DNA of 28,270 bases from Scytalidium lignicola (taxonomy: Eukaryota; Ascomycota; Leotiomycetes): NCBI GenBank assembly GCA_002812745.2, contig NCSJ02000462.1, positions 1 to 28,270 of the forward strand, read 5' to 3'. A program made the position numbers and the translations under genes. Below, piece by piece: positions 10,443 through 20,470 of the stretch. Under the pieces are notes generated by a model, which searched no databases, had not been told where the DNA came from, and was given only the letters and a program-made list of their open reading frames with translations. The stretch's first letter is position 1, and the number at the start of each line of letters is the position of its first letter.

Positions 10443-12216
10443 ATGGCCGACAAGTCCAGGACTCAGACGACAACCCAGGCTCAGACACAACCTCATATGG
10501 AAACTCAGGAATGGCTCTAGGATGCCCAGGATGCCAACACTGACGAGCACAACCTTACTCTCCTTCAAGCCATCAAGTTGTATCCCAAGGCCGTTGGATG
10601 GAGTGTCCCGCTCTCTACAGCGCTCATAATGGAGGGCTACGATGGCAAATTATTGGGTGCCATGTTTGCGCAACCCTCCTTCCAAAGGCGCTATGGAGAG
10701 CGTCTCGAGGATGGATCCTACCAGGTCACTTCCGCTTGGCAAGCTGGATTAGGTAACGGTAGCTCTGTGGGTGGCTTGATGGGACTACTCATTGCTGGTT
10801 GGATCTCTGAGCGTTTTGGGTTTCGTAAAACAATGATTGGCGGCCTGTTCTTGATGGTTGTTTTCATCTTCGTTCAATTCCTTGCCACAAGTCTCGCTGT
10901 GTTAGAAGTTGGACAAATTCTCTTGGGTATGTTCATATTCCGGCTCAGTTTTGAAGGAGACTTATCGTTGCAGGTATCCCTCTGGGTATGTTCCAGACAG
11001 TCACCACCCATTACGCTGTAGAAGTCACACCTGCCTGTCTTCGAGGTTATCTCACCACTTACGTGAATCTCTGCTGGGTGAGTGGATGACGGGATCATCT
11101 TTATTCATTACTTTCTAATTGTTCCAAAAAGGTCTTTGGACAGTTGCTCGCTGCCGGTGTCATGAGAGCTATGCTTGCTAGAACAGACGAATGGTCATAC
11201 AAAATTCCTTTTGCTATACAGTACATATCCCTCCCAAGAGAACAAGGTGATGTCTGATTATCTGTAGGTGGATTTGGCCAGTACCCTTAATGATTGGGTG
11301 CTACTTTGCTCCCGAGTCGCCCTGGTGGTTAATACGCAAGAACAAGCCGGAGGAGGCGAAGGGGGCCCTCGTTCGGCTCACTTCTAACAGCCGTGTCGGA
11401 GTCAATTTCGACGTGGACAAGACTGTTGCTCTAATGACAGTCACAACCGAGTACGAGCGCGGAATTGATGAGAGTGCCACTTATTTCACCCTCTTCAAAC
11501 GCGTCAATCTTCGAAGGACACTCATCGTTCAAGGTATTTACTGTACCCAATCACTAAGCGGGGCTGGGTTCCGCAACTACTCGACATATTTCTACACGCA
11601 AGCCGGACTGAGTGCTGACTGGTCATTCAACATGTCCATTATACAATATGGGCTTGGAATTCTCGGTACCTTCGCTGCCTGGTTCCTACTCCCTCGTGTA
11701 GGCCGCCGCACATTTTTCATCTGGGGTCTCGCTGTCACCGTAATGATCCATTGTGTTACTGGTGGAGTCGGCTTTGGTATTGCTCACTACAAGTCAAGTA
11801 CGCTTTCATGGGTTGCCGGATCCATGATTCTGCTCTACACAACAGTTTATGACACCACGGTTGGTCCAATCGCATACGCCCTGGTAGCTGAAATCCCTTC
11901 CGGGATGCTTCGCAGTAAGTCTATTGTCGTCGCACGTTCCACTTACAACATCCTCGGCATAGTCCTCGGCACTATTACGCCATACATGCTCAACCCGAGC
12001 TCATGGAACTGGGGTGCCAAGTCAGGGTTGTTCTGGGCTGGTACTGCTTTTATCGCCCTGGTGTTTGCTTTCTTCTGTATCCCCGAGACAAAAGATAGGA
12101 CATTCGCTGAGTTGGATGTTCTATTTGATAGAAAGATTCCCGCTCGCCACTTCTCTGAGACGATGGTGAACTTGAGCGAGCTTACGCATGAAAAAGGATT
12201 AGAGTATGATGTGTAA
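10443..12216 (+). CDS. MFS sugar (maltose/alpha-glucoside-type) permease, interrupted by an in-frame stop near the start
   Basis: Four exons: 10443-10926, 10974-11077, 11132-11220 and 11268-12216, with introns of 47, 54 and 47 nt. The spliced frame is 1626 nt, or 541 codons plus stop. It carries the hallmarks of the fungal sugar porter family: MEGYDGK at the first helix (63-69), SERFGFRK in the loop 2-3 signature (122-129), PESPWW (241-246), QSLSGAGFRNYSTYFY before helix 7, PRVGRR (368-373) and PETKDRTF (498-505). The closest type is the fungal maltose or general alpha-glucoside H+ symporter at the plasma membrane. Codon 26 is TAG (10518-10520). Frame and family resemblance continue on both sides, so a full-length product needs readthrough, a different start or a sequence correction. 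The next in-frame ATG is codon 63, inside helix 1. I found no in-phase intron that removes the stop. Otherwise the frame is undamaged, so the lesion is recent or an error. Confidence 0.82.
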
Positions 12217-12582
12217 AAGTGCAACATGGTCAGTCGTACCTTCACGTTACTGGCTCAAGATTGCCCTAGATATCAGGGAAGGAGATAGCAATTATACAGA
12301 AATATCACCGTCAGGATACCTAGTCGGTTAGGAGACAACCTAAGAGGCCGGTGACTAGTAAAGTGCCCTAATTTTCCACTTTCAAGTTTATTAAGCCATC
12401 TGTCACTACGTAGCTATTAAGACTATATAGTTAGTCCCTTAGAATATCACTCTCAGTGCTTGAGATGCGGAATTTCAATATGATCTTATAGTTTCAGCAC
12501 TTAAGTTATTCATCGGTGCATGAGTGTGGAGATGAGAAACTGGTTTCTTAATTAACTCAGGAAGATACTAATATCTCCTTAA
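12217..12582. other. Intergenic sequence downstream of the sugar permease gene
   Basis: Presumed 3' untranslated and intergenic DNA, AT-leaning, with no reading frame of note. Confidence 0.4.
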
Positions 12583-12999
12583 TGTTATACCTGGCTCAAC
12601 ATAGTTCTGATATGCTACAGTGAGTATTATAACAACTAGACTATAATCGGAATCCTAGGACGAAGGGCGTCCCAAGATGAAAGGCGGTCCAGGACAGCAG
12701 TCCCAGGAGAGCATTGGTCCCAGGAGCTTGAGACTCCAGGACTAAAAGTCACGTGATAGATCTGGAAGAAACCAAGGGGTCCAGGACCCGAGGATCCCAA
12801 AAGATCCAAGGAATTATATTATTACATAAGTAACATAATTATCTTAGATAAAAGCCTCGTATCCAACTCACAGAATATATCTTATACTTAAATTAGATAT
12901 ATCAGTTACGAAGTGAACCGCCATATTCGTCTCATATCTTAACCCAGTACGAGACCTTGGTATCGTCCAGAGAACCTAGAGTAGATTAGGGTTGTAACA
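12583..12999 (+). repeat. LTR-like sequence (Ty3/gypsy type), 417 bp
   Basis: The segment begins TGTTA and ends TAACA, the short inverted ends typical of LTRs. Its left part is GC-richer with repeated GGTCC/CCAGGA words, as in a U3 region. Its right part is AT-richer with TATA-like sequence near 12885, and it closes with TTAGGGTTGTAACA. The bases directly after it, TTAGTATTAAAAG, match the gypsy-type primer-binding sequence TTGGTATCAGAGC except at five positions, four of them G-to-A or C-to-T. The flanking five bases (CTTAA and TTAGT) do not match, so no target duplication is visible at this single LTR. Confidence 0.5.
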
Positions 13000-13330
13000 T
13001 TAGTATTAAAAGNTTTTATGTTTACTTCAATTGAATTTTTAAGCTATAAATGTTTTAGTAACAAATCTATATAATATTAAAATAATCAGTTTAAAAACTT
13101 ATTCTAATATTAAAAGTTTATCATAACGTTTCTTCCTCCTTTCTAAAAAGTTTCTTTTAACTTCTTTAAATCTTTTTTACCAAGAGTTAACACTTTTAAC
13201 TATAATAAACAAGTATAATTACATCTTAAGCAAAATTAGTAAGTGAAAGTAAGATAATAAAGAGTATATAAGAAGGTTTGCGAGGAAAGATAAAGTTAAG
13301 GTAAAGTAAGGATAAGTAAAGCAGCAAGTA
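13000..13330. repeat. AT-rich, RIP-like remnant following the LTR
   Basis: This is very AT-rich non-coding sequence directly after the LTR-like segment, probably the decayed internal part of the same element. One ambiguous base (N) occurs at about 13013. No translated resemblance to gag or pol survives that I can read. Normal base composition returns after about 13330. Confidence 0.45.
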
Positions 13331-13881
13331 GTCATGTGCATGGTAACTTGGTGCATTCGTAAAGTGAGGTGATGATTAGCACGAAATAATAGTACAACTT
13401 TGCCATCTTCATCTTCCCTAGCCCCGAAGTAATCATTGTGCAGATGATAATTATTTATCCCCGTACTTGATCTCCAATATCTTGGCCTATATGAATGTTG
13501 ACTAGTAGTGTAGTGACCCTTTTCTTCAAATCTACATTGTAGATAGTTGTATTAAAATTCAAATGCTCTAAGTAGCTACACCAAAAGAGAGAGATATCTT
13601 ATTCTAAAGAATATTCCTTTGAGGATATTTTGGGTTGCACAATTTGGAGACTAGCTAAGGGAAACAGGGGAACTCGATCTGATACGCTAAAGTTAAGCTA
13701 TTCAATGCAGGTCTTTACCTTCTAATCAAGCCTTGCCCCATTAAAAATGCCGACCTAACTCTGCAAGTCTGAAGTATGTTATAAAGACAATGCTTCCAAA
13801 ACCCATTCTGCGTCCTTTTCTACGATTGGTGAAGCAAATCTTCTAGAAGGAAATCGGAAGATTGTCGGCGTTCATTCAAAC
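13331..13881. other. Gene-free sequence between element remnants
   Basis: Mixed composition with no convincing open frame and no repeat that I can define. Confidence 0.35.
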
Positions 13882-14081
13882 TGTTGAATGGTAGCCTACC
13901 GCCGCCTACAGGCAACCACTGTAGAGCTGTAATACGGCACGTAATATGGCCGTATTACAGGGGCCTACCGGCCCCTATATAAGTGGCCATACTTGCCCAC
14001 TGTACAGTAGTTAATTTAGTAGTCAATTTATATATATTCTATGGGAACCTATTACGATCGGCATATGTAACCTGTTCAACA
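13882..14081 (+). repeat. LTR-like sequence, copy 1 (200 bp) with two strong hairpins
   Basis: The segment is bounded by TGTTGAA and TTCAACA, a 7-bp terminal inverted repeat. It holds two perfect hairpins: GTAATACGG/CCGTATTAC (13929-13937 with 13950-13958) and AGGGGCC/GGCCCCT (13959-13965 with 13970-13976). A CTATATAAG promoter-like box follows at about 13975. Its 3' half recurs in diverged form at about 14489-14595. No target duplication is visible at this copy. Confidence 0.5.
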
Positions 14082-14488
14082 CTCTTAAAGGCACTGAACC
14101 CTGACGCATTCTCTCTCCCTTCTGGGCCACCTTATCAGAGATCAAGCTCGGCAAAAGTCTCATCCTTCCCGACAGCCAGTAGATATACCAGTAATTATAA
14201 ACCCTTCTGTCAAAACAACTCTGCTGCCGAGATGATTCTGTCTTGCCTTATTTGCATGAAATTATCTTCTTCTCGGTAGATAAAGTGCTAGTATAAATCT
14301 CTTTCTAATATGATTTCACATTTATATAAATCTTATCATGTCTATCAAGCATACTAACTGTCATAATCTTCAATATAACTATAATGCTGTATCGGTATTA
14401 TCTGGTCTTATATAAATGGTATCTTGCTTAAAAAAGTCACCGGTCATTTTATTTCCATTCTTTAACACAACTTTGTTAATAGAAGGAT
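14082..14488. other. Sequence between two related LTR-like copies
   Basis: About 400 bp with no recognisable coding content. If the two flanking copies belonged to one element, this is too short for gag-pol and would represent a deleted or non-autonomous internal region. Confidence 0.35.
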
Positions 14489-14595
14489 CTATAAATATGG
14501 CCGTACTTGCTCACTATATTGTAGTTAATTCAGCAGTTCAATTCAATTGTCTTTAATGACCTAATACGATCTGTGATCCCATACCCTTTTAACAG
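14489..14595 (+). repeat. LTR-like sequence, copy 2 (3' half only)
   Basis: This aligns by eye with the 3' half of the copy at 13882-14081. It shares the TATAAAT-GGCC-TACTTGC-CACT core, the TAGTTAATT-AG-AG-TCAATT stretch, the CCTA-TACGATC block and a TAACA end. Many differences are transitions, as expected from RIP or age. The 5' half, with the hairpins, is missing. Confidence 0.45.
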
Positions 14596-16239
14596 CAAAA
14601 AGAAGTTGAATAAATAATTAACAGATTGATATAATAAGTTTGTATGCAATGAGGTTGAATTTGTAAAGTTTGGTAAAGTTGGGAGATATGACTCTGGCTG
14701 ACGGGGATCCAAAATTGGCTCCGAAAGAATCCTTGACGGACTTTTTCCAATTTTAACTGGCGACAGTTGTAGCCGAGGAGCCGAAACAGCTCACCCTTGC
14801 TCACCTTGACTCACCAAAAACTGACGGTAAAGCAGCTCTGCTCACCTTTCCAAACGGAAACAGATTTTGTTCATGCCAGAATTGGCGTGTGATAATGAGC
14901 TGATGAAACTCCTCTACCATATACCTGTTGCAATCTCGGTCGTGGAGAAGCCTTTCTGGAAGAAAAGCTGACTGCTGTTAGAATTTAGCTCTCTTAATAA
15001 TCCTGCTTGCTGTTTTACTGGGTGTGTTGCTTAGCAAAAGGCGTGGATCATTAAGTGACAAAATAACTATTGGTAACTCTCGAAGGCAACTCAAGATTTT
15101 ACTAACAAAAGTTATTATCTAGTTCCTTCAACTCCCCTGCTCATCTTCCTCACCGGCACTTAACAAAGCGCACTTGGCAGTCACCACACCTGACGGATTT
15201 AAGTTGCGAAACTCACTCCTTCAAATCTTCTTCCAGGACAGTGGATACTTTCTGCTCCAAGACTTCCTCTTTTATCAAGCTCTAGTCCCTCTTTAACACG
15301 GGAATACGCATCTAGTCGCCTTACATAGTTTCATAACGGTGGTGTAAAAACCATCCCGATTCGTGTCTTTATTAACACAGTTGGCTACGTCGCTGATATC
15401 CACCGATCAACATGGAGAAGCCGTTGATCAACGGTTTCGTTACCACAGAGGCAGCTTAAAGCCAACGTGCACATTGGTTTTGACAAACAATTAGCAAAAA
15501 ACTTCAAAGNAAAAAAAACCAAAAACATACAACAGAAGGTATTCGCTGGTCGTCACCGACCCAACTACTGATCTCCCGATCTGAGGCTTATGTATGGCAG
15601 AGCGGACGGGATGCCCAGTATTCCTCAGTCTATGGTCGTATGTGGCAGAGGATGTTCTAACTAGGATTATAAATGAGGTCTCGTTGCCATGATTTTAAGA
15701 TTTGGATAAATTAAGGTCTACGAGATTATGCATTGATACTGGATATAACTCCATAATTTGGATTATTTTCATAAAATCGATGCATCTCATATTCGGATTC
15801 AGAGGCGCTCCTTTCATAGTTCAAGCAGCGTCCCATGGAAGTATGAGCTCAGAAACGCATACGCCCAAATTTATGCAGTTGAAATACTATCAGATCATCA
15901 TATATACTATTTACTTTATACCATTCACCATCTTGCCTAATCTACAATGGTGCAACTATGATATTTGCTCTATCCATTAGAAACTTACTAGGAAGTTAGG
16001 ATAGGGGAGAGTACCACCTATACGAATATTAGTTCAGCAGTGGTAAATCCGGGATAACAAGGAGAGTCTCTGCATTGCTGGCCAATCATTTGCAATAAAA
16101 GATGATGCGAATCAGAGGTTTCCGGGGCAATATTATGCGAAATAGAATTTAATATTAGATGTTGCAATATTTGGAGTTTACGGATGCCACTTCACAGTGT
16201 TCTTACGGTTGCCTATGCTAGGGCTTACGGATAGGGTTT
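14596..16239. other. Gene-free, transposon-rich region
   Basis: No supported gene. Frames on either strand (for example 14589-14804 minus and 15702-15980 plus) show no family resemblance. A short direct repeat around GTATGGCAGAG/GTATGTGGCAGAGG lies near 15592-15651. One ambiguous base sits at about 15510, before an A-rich run. Confidence 0.4.
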
Positions 16240-16418
16240 ACGGTAGGCTACCACTGTAGGCAACTATAGGCACCTGTAGGGTGCCTGTACGACCGTAACT
16301 GTTGACCATAACGGTTTTACNGCCGTAACTCTNTGTATATATAGAATCTGCTGTAGTTGTAGACTCCTTAAGCAATCAATACAATAGTAGTTCTGTATTC
16401 CTGCGTTTCCAGTCAACA
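16240..16418 (+). repeat. LTR-like sequence ending TGTTGAC...GTCAACA
   Basis: The inner 119 bp (16300-16418) are bounded by TGTTGAC and GTCAACA. They contain a TGTATATATAG box at about 16333 followed by U5-like sequence. The sequence just before it (from about 16240) has GGTAGGCTACC and CTGTAGGCAAC words like those at the start of the 13882 LTR, so the true start may lie further left. Two ambiguous bases occur (about 16321 and 16333). The flanking 5-mers differ, so no target duplication is seen. Confidence 0.42.
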
Positions 16419-16554
16419 TATTATTAGCTGTGCATACTGCTGATAGTATTCCTGATATTATTAGTACATTATCAATATATTATCAACATATTAATAATAT
16501 ACTATCATTTGAAGCCAAAGAAGGCATTTTGACAGTAATTTCGATTGATTTGGT

Positions 16555-17130
16555 GTAGTTGTGGTATGGTTATGGTATGGTTATGGTATGGTTATGGTGT
16601 TAGCGGAAGAATTAGAAGGGGCTGTGTGAGAAATTTAAGGGCTGGCCGACCTTTAGCCACTAGCGTGACCCTTAAGCGAGCTAGGGCTGGGGCTGCCGGA
16701 GCTAGACCCCTCGGGGCTGGCCGACCTACATCCTCTGTGCGTAGCGTACGGATCCGTACAGAAGGGGGTTTTAATAATGACTGGCGCACCCCTGGCAAGC
16801 GAGAATGTTTTGCCTTAATCAGGATATTATATGATGCTACTTTAGTCGATTTATATAATCATTGTATGGCATGAGAACTCGAAAATAGTGTGATCTCTTT
16901 CTATTATTAAAGCAGCGTAAATTATGATCCAAACTGCGTGAGTGATTGGCTCGTAGCCTTACATGGGGTGCGCCAGTCATTATTGAAACCCCCTTCCGTA
17001 CCTAGGTCCAGTAGGTAGCTATGGAGCCGAAATAGCCGAGCGACGATGGCTGCCCTAAGCCTTACATTCCGATTCTGCTTATTGCTTATTGTAGAATAGA
17101 CATTTGAAATCAGGGAGTTAATTATTGGCA
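16555..17130. repeat. GC-richer island with a tandem repeat and a 37-bp inverted repeat
   Basis: It starts with about three tandem copies of an 11-bp TGGTTATGGTA unit (16560-16600). A GC-rich stretch follows in which GGGCTGGCCGACCT occurs twice (about 16638 and 16716). Two 37-bp arms in inverted orientation, at 16756-16792 and 16965-17001, differ at only two positions and are separated by 172 bp. Open frames here (16545-16874 plus, 16592-16798 and 16922-17131 minus) look like by-products of the composition. The structure resembles a small non-autonomous mobile element or an inverted pair of element ends. I cannot assign a family. Confidence 0.5.
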
Positions 17131-17291
17131 TTGCTCGTCCAAATGCACTTGTGTGTCCGGGTGTAATTACCTATATGCCTACTTAGAAGACTGTGCTGAT
17201 ATCTGAAGCGACTACTGTAAAAAAATTCGCCCATATTCGAGTTAGATTTTCACCGTCAGAATAGTACCTTGACTGAGCATCATATCGCCAT

Positions 17292-18312
17292 CTAAAACCT
17301 GGTCAGAAGCCACGGTTTCACAGTCTCCAGCCACTCTATCGGCCTTTCTCTCAACATCCAGTGACAGCTATCTATAACTACTCCCGTATAGTCTTTGCAC
17401 AAGGGTTTTGTGACAAGGTCACCTAGAGGGGCTGGGCACGCTGCATCCCTAGACCCACCAATGAACAGCACCGGTATCGATAGTTCAAAGCTTGCTAGCT
17501 TTTGTTCGTGCTCCCAGTTGATATTCTCCGTCATAGCTCTATACCAACCCAGCTTTGCAGCAAATCCCTCTGCTTTCCATCTCTCAATCAATGTGGCCTT
17601 TAATGTGGGGGTCATAAAGTCCGCCTCTGTAACTCGTCTGTCGGCGCTTAACCAGTCCACGAGCCCGCCTGTCGGTGTGAAGTCCGTCTACTAGAAGATT
17701 AGATTCTCGAAGCTAGTTTAATTGCAGCCTGGTTCTTACCTTCCAGATCTCCGCATCTTTTGCAAAGAGTAGAGAGAATAGAGACTCTACTCGAGATCCA
17801 AGAACTTTAGGCGCATCAGGCGAAGAGATCCATTTCCAAAATCCGAACACTTCGTATCCAAAATTTGCTACCATCGCTGCATTGACTGCTGTAAGGTCTA
17901 ATTTTGCCGCTGGGCGGTATGAAACATTCGTGAGTACTAGACCAACAATCTTTTCAGGCTGCCACCTAGCAAACCGACCAGCCAGATAACAACCCCAATC
18001 ATGTCCGATAAAGATAGCATTTTGTACACCCACAGCCTCCATAATGTCGGCAATGTCCTGGCTTTGCCCTTCGCTGTTGTAGGCTTCCGTGTCTGTTGGC
18101 TTAGACGTTCCACCGTATCCCAAGAGGTCCGGAGCAATGCATGCGTATCCAAGGCTCTCAAAGACTTTGATCTGGTCCGCCCACATATCCGCATATTCTG
18201 GAAATCCATGCAACAGCACGATAGTACCCCTTTCTTTCTTGGTAGGTGAAATATAATAGCTGTATGTGTACGTCCGACTTGTCTTTACAGTGTGATAAGA
18301 TGAGGGATCCAT
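17292..18312 (-). CDS. Epoxide-hydrolase-like alpha/beta hydrolase
   Basis: Two exons, 18312-17740 and 17687-17292, with a 52-nt intron. The spliced frame is 969 nt, or 322 residues. An earlier AG acceptor would create an immediate stop, so the second AG is used, giving EIWK then TDFTPTGG across the join. The soluble epoxide hydrolase pattern is complete: oxyanion HGFPE (35-39), PDLLGYGGTSKP (61-72), the nucleophile Asp105 in GHDWG, a likely lid tyrosine in GWYRA (Tyr240), the acid Asp272 in GGSRDAACP and His300 in SCHWMLRERP. Such enzymes open epoxides to diols through a covalent alkyl-enzyme intermediate. Haloalkane dehalogenases share the fold, but HGFPE, GHDWG and the lid tyrosine favour epoxide hydrolase. 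There is no signal peptide, so it is probably cytosolic or peroxisomal. Its length is normal for the single-domain form. Confidence 0.9.
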
Positions 18313-18816
18313 GATAAAGTCTGGTGTCGGTGTAATAAGTCAAGTCGGGCCAACAACTCTATTATGAGTACCGTAAGCTACACGAGACTGAGCCCTCCCG
18401 AACCGGTTGTTTAGGGTTAGTCCTTTCCGACGAAAACCAAGTCTTGCTCTGGGTATCTCGAAACCTACAAGGGGTATTTATGATCCAGTTTAAATTTGTC
18501 AGGTCTCACGATCAGTTTATTAGACATGGATTTTAGATGATGTTGGCTACAACGACATATTACCCCTAACCCTGCCGCCATGAGCATAGCGGCGCATTAG
18601 TATGCATAAGCGGCAGCACTAGACTAAGGACCAGATTAGGAAAACTTCTTTTCTTGAGTATTAAAAACTCCTTCCTTTAAAGAAATTACCTCGTGGATCC
18701 AGACTAAGACAGAAATTTTTCTGAACTATTAATAGTGGGTTAATTGAATCCTTACCTCCGGACGAGAAAAGCGGTTCTTAGGATCAAAAGTGGGGAATGT
18801 CGATTTTATGTACGTA
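18313..18816. promoter_or_regulatory. Region upstream of the epoxide hydrolase gene
   Basis: About 500 bp between the hydrolase start and the Tc1/mariner element, and it should contain the hydrolase promoter. No other gene is evident. The transposon sits roughly half a kilobase upstream of the start codon, so an effect on expression is conceivable but not shown. Confidence 0.4.
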
Positions 18817-20222
18817 CGGAGGTACAGCGGTTAAGTAAGGTAATAGCACTAGCCAGGGTGGCACCCCCTTACTACTGTACTTGGCCAAATTAAGTAATTA
18901 CTTGCAAAACACCAAATGTATATATTTTTAACTAATATTTAGTAAAAAGGCCATTTGCATCAATTACAGCCTTACAACGTAATGGCATACTGTCAATTAA
19001 AGCCTGAAACTCAAATTGACCTACTTTATCCCATGCGTCCTTGACTGCTATCCTTAATTGATTATAACCCATTATTTCTGGGTAATTATCTTGTAGATAA
19101 TTCTTCATAATATGCCACACCCTTTCAATTGGATTTAAATCAGGTGAAAAGGGAGGCCAAAAAATGACTATAACTCCTCGTTCTCTTAAATCAGCCCTTG
19201 TATCTGCTGCTGCATGTCCAGGAGCTCCATCCTGCATCAATTTCAAGTATATACCATCTCTTTTCATCAATTCAATATATCCATGGATAACAGGAACTGT
19301 GTGTGCTTGATATGATTCCTTATTAATTGATCCCCAATCTTTTTCCCAGAAAATGCCTGGCCCTTTTGTATGCCCAGAAAAACAACCCCAGAACATCCAT
19401 CCCTTTTTTCTTTGGTGTTTTTCTACTATACAAGTTGGATCCCATTCTTCTCCTACACGTCGTGTTACCCAAGTCCTTGTATGTCGTCCACCAGTTATCC
19501 AAGTTTCATCTGTCCATAGTATTTCATACCATTGAGCTATTGTCCAATTCATATGTTCTAGAGCCCATTGTAATCGAGTTTGTCGATTTTTCTCTGTGAT
19601 TAGAGGTTTGCGCATAGCTAATCGTCGATGAAATCCTTCTCGTAAAAGAGCTGTTCGAATAGCATCCTTTTTAACCCCAAAATCCATTATTTCAACCAAT
19701 TGAATGAAAGACATTCGTCGATTTTTGGATGACATACAGACAAATTCAACTAATTCTTCAACTTGAGCTTGTGTAAGGAGAGGAGGTCTTCCAGATCTTT
19801 TTTTAGGAGTAGCTTGACCATTTAGCTTACAAGCCAATTGGATTTGTCGTACTGTAAAGCCTGTAAACTTGTTAATTTGGCTATAAGACCAACCAATAGT
19901 ATGTAATAATTGACAATCACGTCGTTGGTCGCGTGTAAGGTCTGCATGTTTTTTTGGACAAGGAATTGGTAATAAGGGTTCTGGTAATAAGGGCTCTGGT
20001 AATAAAGGTTCTGGTAATGGATTTAGAACAAGAGCTAAAAAATTCGACATTATAATAAACAAAAATACATAGATTACTACAGAAAAATACAAGAAAACAA
20101 AGTAGACGCGTTCTAAATTTATTTACAATATTTTAAAATTAGTTACCTAATTTGGCCAAGTACAGTGGTAAGGGGGCCCACCTTAACTAGTGCTATTACC
20201 TTACTTCACCGCTGTACCTCCG
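18817..20222 (-). mobile_element. Complete Tc1/mariner transposon, 1406 bp, with about 83-bp terminal inverted repeats
   Basis: The left end (18817 to about 18900) and the right end (about 20140 to 20222) are inverted copies. Both start CGGAGGTACAGCGGT and run through AAGTAAGGTAATAGCACTAG and CTGTACTTGGCCAAATTA with only a few mismatches. A TA dinucleotide lies directly outside each end (18815-18816 and 20223-20224), the target duplication expected of the Tc1/mariner superfamily. The only gene inside is an unbroken transposase on the minus strand. Intact ends, the TA duplication and an open frame suggest a young insertion that may still be mobile. Confidence 0.92.
18932..20050 (-). CDS. Tc1/mariner transposase, DD34E
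   Basis: Uninterrupted frame of 372 residues from the ATG at 20050. An N-terminal helix-turn-helix region lies at about 38-75 (LTRDQRRDCQLL then WSYSQINKFTGFTVRQIQ). A KKRSGRPP basic GRP motif follows at 83-90, then a second helical domain, then a DDE catalytic domain. The catalytic residues are Asp181 in WTDETWI, Asp274 in QDGAPGH and Glu309 in SPDLNPIERVW. There are 34 residues between the last two, hence DD34E. The enzyme would bind the element's inverted repeats and cut and paste it at TA sites. Residues 12-28 are a repetitive LPEPL stretch encoded by tandem 15-bp units (about 19961-20020), an unusual N-terminal addition. No damage from RIP is visible. Confidence 0.94.
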   Translation of the reverse strand: MSNFLALVLNPLPEPLLPEPLLPEPLLPIPCPKKHADLTRDQRRDCQLLHTIGWSYSQINKFTGFTVRQIQLACKLNGQATPKKRSGRPPLLTQAQVEELVEFVCMSSKNRRMSFIQLVEIMDFGVKKDAIRTALLREGFHRRLAMRKPLITEKNRQTRLQWALEHMNWTIAQWYEILWTDETWITGGRHTRTWVTRRVGEEWDPTCIVEKHQRKKGWMFWGCFSGHTKGPGIFWEKDWGSINKESYQAHTVPVIHGYIELMKRDGIYLKLMQDGAPGHAAADTRADLRERGVIVIFWPPFSPDLNPIERVWHIMKNYLQDNYPEIMGYNQLRIAVKDAWDKVGQFEFQALIDSMPLRCKAVIDANGLFTKY

Positions 20223-20224
20223 TA

Positions 20225-20470
20225 GACCCTCCAGGTCCTATGGGTCCATGGACTCCTTGGACCTCCCAGGTCCCCCAGGTCCAATCATGTCATGTAATTA
20301 CTAGGTTCTTTATATACACTCTGTTGTGTATTGAGCCTTAAGCCTACACTAATCAGCTTGTTAGGTTAAACCTGTAATATTATCCCTTTTCTGTGTTAGT
20401 GTTACCCTAACGCTTAATTGTCATTATGAACAATCTCATTGTTTGTTAATCCATTCTTTCTTTCCAACAT
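20225..20470 (+). repeat. LTR-like sequence with GGTCC repeats
   Basis: A GC-rich part full of CCAGGTCC/GGTCC words (20225-20283) is followed by a TTTATATACACTCTG promoter-like box (about 20310) and a U5-like tail with TGTTAGTGTTACCCTAACG. The order matches U3-R-U5 in plus orientation. The left end is cut by, or lies at, the Tc1/mariner insertion. I could not pair it with a second LTR. It may belong to the plus-strand relic that follows. Confidence 0.38.

Noticed and set aside
13929..13976. CRISPR-like or terminator hairpins
   Set aside because: This is fungal nuclear DNA, and the hairpins lie in the promoter-like part of an LTR; there is no repeat-spacer periodicity.
19327..19599. Plus-strand frames inside the Tc1/mariner element
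   Set aside because: They are antisense to the transposase and show no independent features.
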